Positions 7,254 to 10,039 of a stretch of 10,039 nt of DNA are shown piece after piece. Each line of letters begins with the position of its first letter. Within the stretch, counting starts at the first letter, position 1. The translations under genes and the position numbers were made by a program. The notes below the pieces were generated by a model. That model had not been told where the DNA came from. It saw only the letters and a list, made by a program, of their open reading frames with translations, and did no database searches. The stretch is from Chthoniobacterales bacterium (lineage in GTDB: Bacteria > Verrucomicrobiota > Verrucomicrobiia > Chthoniobacterales > UBA10450). The DNA lies in contig JAICXG010000094.1 of the NCBI GenBank assembly GCA_025980625.1, positions 1 to 10,039 on the forward strand, in the 5' to 3' direction.

Positions 7254-7778
7254 ATGGCTCAATTCACTGTCAATCCATCGCGCTTCGATCCCTATAAGAA
7301 CTTTAAGTTCCGGGTGAAATGGGATGGCCGCTATGTCGCCGGCGTGAGCAAGGTCGGCGCGCTCAAGCGCACGACCGAAGTCGTGAAACATCGCGAAGGC
7401 GGCGACCCGAGCAGCAGCCGCAAATCACCCGGCCGCACCGAGTTTGAAGCCATCACTCTCGAGCGCGGTGTTACTCACGACACCGAGTTTGAGAAATGGG
7501 CGAACAAGGTCTGGAACTTTGGTTCCGGGCTCGGCGCGGAAGTTTCGCTCAAGGATTTCCGCAAGGACATCATCATCGATGTCTACAACGAAGCCGGGCA
7601 GCTCGCGATTAGCTACAAGGTTTTTCGCGCCTGGGTTTCGGAGTTCCAGGCCCTGAGCGATCTCGACGCCAATGCCAACTCGATCGCGATCCAGCACCTC
7701 AAGCTCGAGAACGAAGGCTGGGAGCGCGATTACGACGTGAAGGAACCGAGTGAACCAAGCTTTGTTGAGCCGGCCTGA
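7254..7778 (+). CDS. eCIS inner tube protein (gp19-like, Afp1/Pvc1 family)
   Basis: The protein has 174 residues. It forms the rigid inner tube whose hexameric rings stack inside the sheath and carry cargo. Diagnostic features are the N-terminal 'DPYKNFKFRVKWDGRYVAGVSKVGALKRTTEVVKHREGG' region (about residues 12-50, in the gp19-type pattern), 'GRTEFEAITLERGVTHDTEFEKWANKVW' (about 61-88), and 'YKVFRAWVSEFQALSDLDANANSIAIQHLKLENEGWERD' toward the end. The last 14 residues (PSEPSFVEPA-type) are a short disordered tail beyond the usual family length of about 145-165. The gene starts 32 bases after the sheath stop. It is the only tube gene in view, while many eCIS encode two or three paralogues. 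Family assignment is firm. Confidence 0.95.
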   Translation: MAQFTVNPSRFDPYKNFKFRVKWDGRYVAGVSKVGALKRTTEVVKHREGGDPSSSRKSPGRTEFEAITLERGVTHDTEFEKWANKVWNFGSGLGAEVSLKDFRKDIIIDVYNEAGQLAISYKVFRAWVSEFQALSDLDANANSIAIQHLKLENEGWERDYDVKEPSEPSFVEPA

Positions 7779-7814
7779 CGATCCCTCGTTGCTCTTCGTT
7801 AGGCGACTTCGCTC

Positions 7815-8549
7815 ATGGAACCAGCGATGCAATCTCTCTCGCCAGCGCAGATCCTCGCGCTTTGGGAAAGGGGCCGGGCGCAGCACGCCCTCGACCGCGC
7901 CCTAACGATCCTGGCTGTCGCCACGCCCGGCGCGAGCCGCGCCGCGCTGGCCGATCTGCCGATCGGCGAACGCGACGCGCGCCTCCTCAAATTGCGCGCG
8001 CTTGTCTTCGGCCCGCGGGCCGAAGGCTTCGCCGAGTGCCCGCATTGCGGCGAGCGAATCGAGTTCCCGTTTGAGAGCACGGTCCTCGAAGGACACGCGC
8101 CGTCGCGTTCGCCCTCCGCGCCCGCGCACCACGAAACGCAAACAAACGGCACCACCATTTCCTTCCGCCTTCCGACGAGCCGCGACCTCGCGGAAATCGT
8201 GGCCGCTCCCGATTCATCGCAGGCGCTCCGGCGACTCGTCCATCGTTGCGTGTCTTCGCCTAACGACGACGAATTGCCTGACGAAACCATCGAGGCGGTC
8301 AGCCGCGCCATGCTCGTGGTCGATCCGCAGGCCGAAATTACGCTCCGTCTCAGCTGTCCAGCATGCGGGCGCAACTGGGACCTGCTCTTCGACATCGTGG
8401 AATTTTTCTGGAACGAAATCTCCGCCCACGCGCAAAGGCTCCTGCGCGAGATCGACACCCTGGCGCGCGCCTACGGCTGGAGCGAGCGCGAGATCCTGAG
8501 TCTTCCGGCGCAGCGCCGCCAAACCTACCTGGAGATGCTGGCCGCATGA
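7815..8549 (+). CDS. gp26/T4-type baseplate hub assembly chaperone-like eCIS protein with two CxxC motifs
   Basis: The protein has 244 residues (240 if the second ATG at 7827 is used; GGAA at 7817-7820 lies 6 bases before that one, so it is a real alternative). It opens 'LSPAQILALWERG', helical and typical of the small baseplate-associated proteins that follow tube genes in eCIS and T4-like loci. CPHC at residues 75-78 and CPAC at 181-184 could together bind one zinc ion. The C-terminus has 'FDIVEFFWNEISAHAQRLLREIDTLARAYGWSE', a helical region that recurs in this family, followed by 'EREILSLPAQRRQTYLEMLAA'. By analogy with T4 baseplate chaperones it may help assemble the spike/baseplate hub without being a major part of the particle; that is inference. 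It follows the tube gene by 36 bases, which contain TCGTTAGGC (7796-7804), and its stop overlaps the next start (ATGA). Confidence 0.8.
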   Translation: MEPAMQSLSPAQILALWERGRAQHALDRALTILAVATPGASRAALADLPIGERDARLLKLRALVFGPRAEGFAECPHCGERIEFPFESTVLEGHAPSRSPSAPAHHETQTNGTTISFRLPTSRDLAEIVAAPDSSQALRRLVHRCVSSPNDDELPDETIEAVSRAMLVVDPQAEITLRLSCPACGRNWDLLFDIVEFFWNEISAHAQRLLREIDTLARAYGWSEREILSLPAQRRQTYLEMLAA

Positions 8550-9184
8550 GCCACTTCCTCGGCAGACTGGTGGAGCGAGCGCGCGGCACGGTGCCGCAGG
8601 TTGAGCCGATCATCGCGCCAAGATTCGCGCCGGCCCCGGTCAGCGAAATCCCAAGTGAAGTTGAAGCGGCCGCGCCCGTGGAATCGCGCGAAGCGCATAC
8701 TGCACGGGGAAAAGGACCGGCCGACCAAGAGAGCGTTAGGCAAGAAAACAGTCGGACTGGGCCGGATAAGATCCGGGAGAAAGAAGTGAATGCGCCGCCC
8801 GAGCCGGAGCGTTTGCTTGTGCCACCCGAAATCGCAAAGCCGGAGGAAGCGCGTCCCGGCGTTAGGCGGATTTTGCAGGAGGATGTGGCGGCGCCGGCGG
8901 CGCCCGATCGCGCTTCGCCACGACAATCTTTGCCGGAGGAACGAGCAAGCCGGCCGGGATCACCAGTCCCGGCTACAACGTCGGGTTTCGCTCGACGCCA
9001 GCGAGAGAAATTCGCGCCTAACGAGTCGATCGAGGAACGGCCGATCGTCCGAGTCACGATCGGACGCATTGATGTGCGGGCGACGCCGACGCCAGCAACG
9101 CTGCCGTCGAAATCGGCTCCGCGACCGGGGCCGAAGCTGACGCTGGACGGTTACCTGAAGGAGCGAAAGGAGGGCGCGCGATGA
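8546..9184 (+). CDS. Proline-rich eCIS-associated protein with 'VTIGRI' C-terminal motif, function unknown
   Basis: The protein has 212 residues. The start is ATG 8546, overlapping the previous stop as ATGA; a longer frame from 8363 runs inside the upstream gene and is rejected. Three parts can be seen. The first is a short N-terminal 'MSHFLGRLVERARG' helix. The second is a long Pro/Glu/Arg/Ala-rich, probably disordered linker (about residues 20-160). The third is a conserved-looking tail with 'IVRVTIGRIDVRA' (168-180) and 'LTLDGYLKERKEG' (198-210). I recognise this 'V.VTIGR(I/V).VRA ... L.LDDYL..R' tail from eCIS loci, where such proteins sit before the DUF4255 gene. Their biochemical role is not established; a flexible adaptor joining tube, terminator or cargo is one guess. 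The linker holds three copies of CGTTAGGC/GCCTAACG within 290 bases. It probably has coupled translation with both neighbours. Confidence 0.8.
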   Translation: MSHFLGRLVERARGTVPQVEPIIAPRFAPAPVSEIPSEVEAAAPVESREAHTARGKGPADQESVRQENSRTGPDKIREKEVNAPPEPERLLVPPEIAKPEEARPGVRRILQEDVAAPAAPDRASPRQSLPEERASRPGSPVPATTSGFARRQREKFAPNESIEERPIVRVTIGRIDVRATPTPATLPSKSAPRPGPKLTLDGYLKERKEGAR

Positions 9185-10039
9185 GCAGCCCGCTCGCGCT
9201 CGCCACGGTCACGGCGGTGCTGCAGAATTTTCTGCAGAACAGCATCGTCGAGCACGACCTCGCTGCCACTCTCGGGGGCAGCATCACCGTCTCCGCCGAG
9301 CCCCCCGACCGGATCGACAACGGCGCGGCCTCGCCCGACCGGATCAATCTTTTCCTCTTCCAGGCGAGCGAGAACCAGGGCTGGCGCAACGTCGCTTTTC
9401 CCGCCCGCAACTCGAATGGCGAACCGACCAGCAATCCGCCGCTCGCCCTCGACCTGAGTTATCTGCTTACGGCCTACGGGTCCGGCCCGCTTCACGCCGA
9501 GGCGCTCCTCGGTCTGGCCATGTTTGTCCTGCACGAAATGCCGGTCCTGACCCGCGACGCGATCCGCGCCGTCACCCTCGCCCCGCCGCAGCCCGCGCTC
9601 CTCGCTGGCCTAACGAGTTCGGAATTGGCCGACCAGATCGAGCAGATCAAGATCGTGCCGCAGGTCATGTCGGTGGAGGAGATCTCGAAAATCTGGTCGG
9701 CGCTGCAATCGCAGTATCGGCCGACGGCGGTCTACAAGGCCTCCGTCATTCTCGTGCAAAGCGAGAAATCGGTCCGGCCCACCCTCCCGGTGCAGTCGTG
9801 CAACGTCACCGTCCTGCCTTTTGAACGCCCCGCGATCGACCTGATCCAATCGCAGGAAAACGACGCGGCGCCAATTGTCGAAAACCAACCGATCCTCGCC
9901 GCTTACAACCTCGTGATCGACGGCCAGCGTCTGCGCGGCGACGACACCCGGGTCCTGATCGACGACGAGGAAATTGTGCCGAACGATGCTCGCGTCACGG
10001 CGGAGCGCATCATCCTTCCCTTGCCGGCCGATTTGCAGC
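9181..10039 (+). CDS. DUF4255 / Pvc16-like tail terminator protein, 3'-truncated
   Basis: ATG 9181 overlaps the previous stop (ATGA) and the frame stays open to the window end, so at least 286 residues are encoded. Residues 5-200 match the Pvc16/Afp16 N-terminal (DUF4255) type. They include 'LATVTAVLQNFLQNSI', the family hallmark 'INLFLFQASENQGWRN' (55-70), 'LALDLSYLLTAYG' (about 90-102) and 'AEALLGLAMFVLHEMPVL' (about 108-125). In Afp/PVC particles this protein caps the distal end of tube and sheath and sets or stabilises length. After residue 230, 'IVENQPILAAYNLVIDGQRLRGDDTRVLIDDEEIVP' resembles an Ig-like (IPT/TIG-type) strand pattern, which suggests an appended beta-sandwich domain. That extension is inferred and its end is outside the window. 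A copy of GCCTAACGA lies at 9608-9616. Confidence 0.9.
   Translation, partial: MSSPLALATVTAVLQNFLQNSIVEHDLAATLGGSITVSAEPPDRIDNGAASPDRINLFLFQASENQGWRNVAFPARNSNGEPTSNPPLALDLSYLLTAYGSGPLHAEALLGLAMFVLHEMPVLTRDAIRAVTLAPPQPALLAGLTSSELADQIEQIKIVPQVMSVEEISKIWSALQSQYRPTAVYKASVILVQSEKSVRPTLPVQSCNVTVLPFERPAIDLIQSQENDAAPIVENQPILAAYNLVIDGQRLRGDDTRVLIDDEEIVPNDARVTAERIILPLPADLQ

Larger units (their letters stand above)
3902..9616. repeat. Dispersed iterated word GCCTAACGA / TCGTTAGGC (12 exact 8-mer copies)
   Basis: Exact GCCTAACG copies are at 4717-4724, 6969-6976, 7227-7234, 8258-8265, 9016-9023 and 9608-9615. Exact CGTTAGGC copies are at 3903-3910, 5370-5377, 5871-5878, 7797-7804, 8734-8741 and 8860-8867. 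Ten of the 12 extend to the 9-mer GCCTAACGA; only 8734 and 8860 do not. One-base variants that keep CCTAAC are at 4818-4825, 5599-5606, 6296-6303 and 7900-7907. No CCTAAC or GTTAGG was found in 1-3900. Orientation is mixed, six to six. Uniform random expectation for an 8-mer on both strands of 10 kb is about 0.3. The function is unknown. Confidence 0.85.

Noticed and set aside
8363..8545. Longer start (8363) for the VTIGRI protein
   Set aside because: It would overlap the chaperone gene by 187 bases, and its extra residues are frame-shifted translation of that gene; ATG 8546 gives an ATGA junction like the next one.
1..10039. CRISPR arrays, tRNA or rRNA genes, insertion sequences
   Set aside because: I found no regularly spaced direct repeats, no tRNA-like acceptor and anticodon arms with CCA-type ends, no rRNA-like stretches and no transposase-like frames.

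Overview
The window looks like chromosomal DNA from a soil or freshwater bacterium, most plausibly of the Verrucomicrobiota. That assignment is an inference. It rests on the GC-rich coding style, on clustered hairpins with a GGCTTCC-AGCC-type core, and on secreted proteins ending in a domain that opens 'LRNIS(A/T)R..VGTGD..LIGGF'; I associate these last two with Verrucomicrobiota and neighbouring phyla. All genes seen lie on the + strand.

Region 1 (1-2425) holds two genes for exported proteins. The first is the 3' end of a subtilisin-like serine protease with two copies of the C-terminal domain. The second encodes a secreted six-bladed beta-propeller with one copy of the same domain. This part is visibly less GC-rich than the rest.

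Region 2 (2426-2683) is non-coding. It holds three consecutive hairpins, two of them enclosed by an outer stem, giving a cloverleaf-like fold.

Region 3 (2684-5455) is ppdK, a complete pyruvate phosphate dikinase with an unusual basic Lys/Ser-rich N-terminal extension. A 167-base gap with its own potential secondary structure follows.

Region 4 (5623 to the window end) is the beginning of an extracellular contractile injection system (eCIS, phage-tail-like particle) operon. Its genes are, in order: contractile sheath, inner tube, a CxxC-containing gp26/baseplate-hub-chaperone-like protein, a proline-rich protein with a conserved 'VTIGRI' C-terminus, and a DUF4255/Pvc16-like tail-terminator protein that runs off the end. 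The last three genes are joined by ATGA overlaps. Spike, baseplate, AAA ATPase and toxin genes are not in view and would be expected downstream.

The most unusual signal crosses gene boundaries. The non-palindromic word GCCTAACG (TCGTTAGGC on the other strand) occurs 12 times exactly between 3903 and 9615, six times in each orientation. Ten of the 12 extend to GCCTAACGA, and four more copies differ by one base. None occurs before 3900. The copies sit in genes and in all three gaps preceding eCIS genes, and they often use rare codons. In ppdK the only three TTA codons I can find all lie inside this word. It behaves like a genome-wide iterated word (uptake-, recombination- or modification-type) that I cannot identify.
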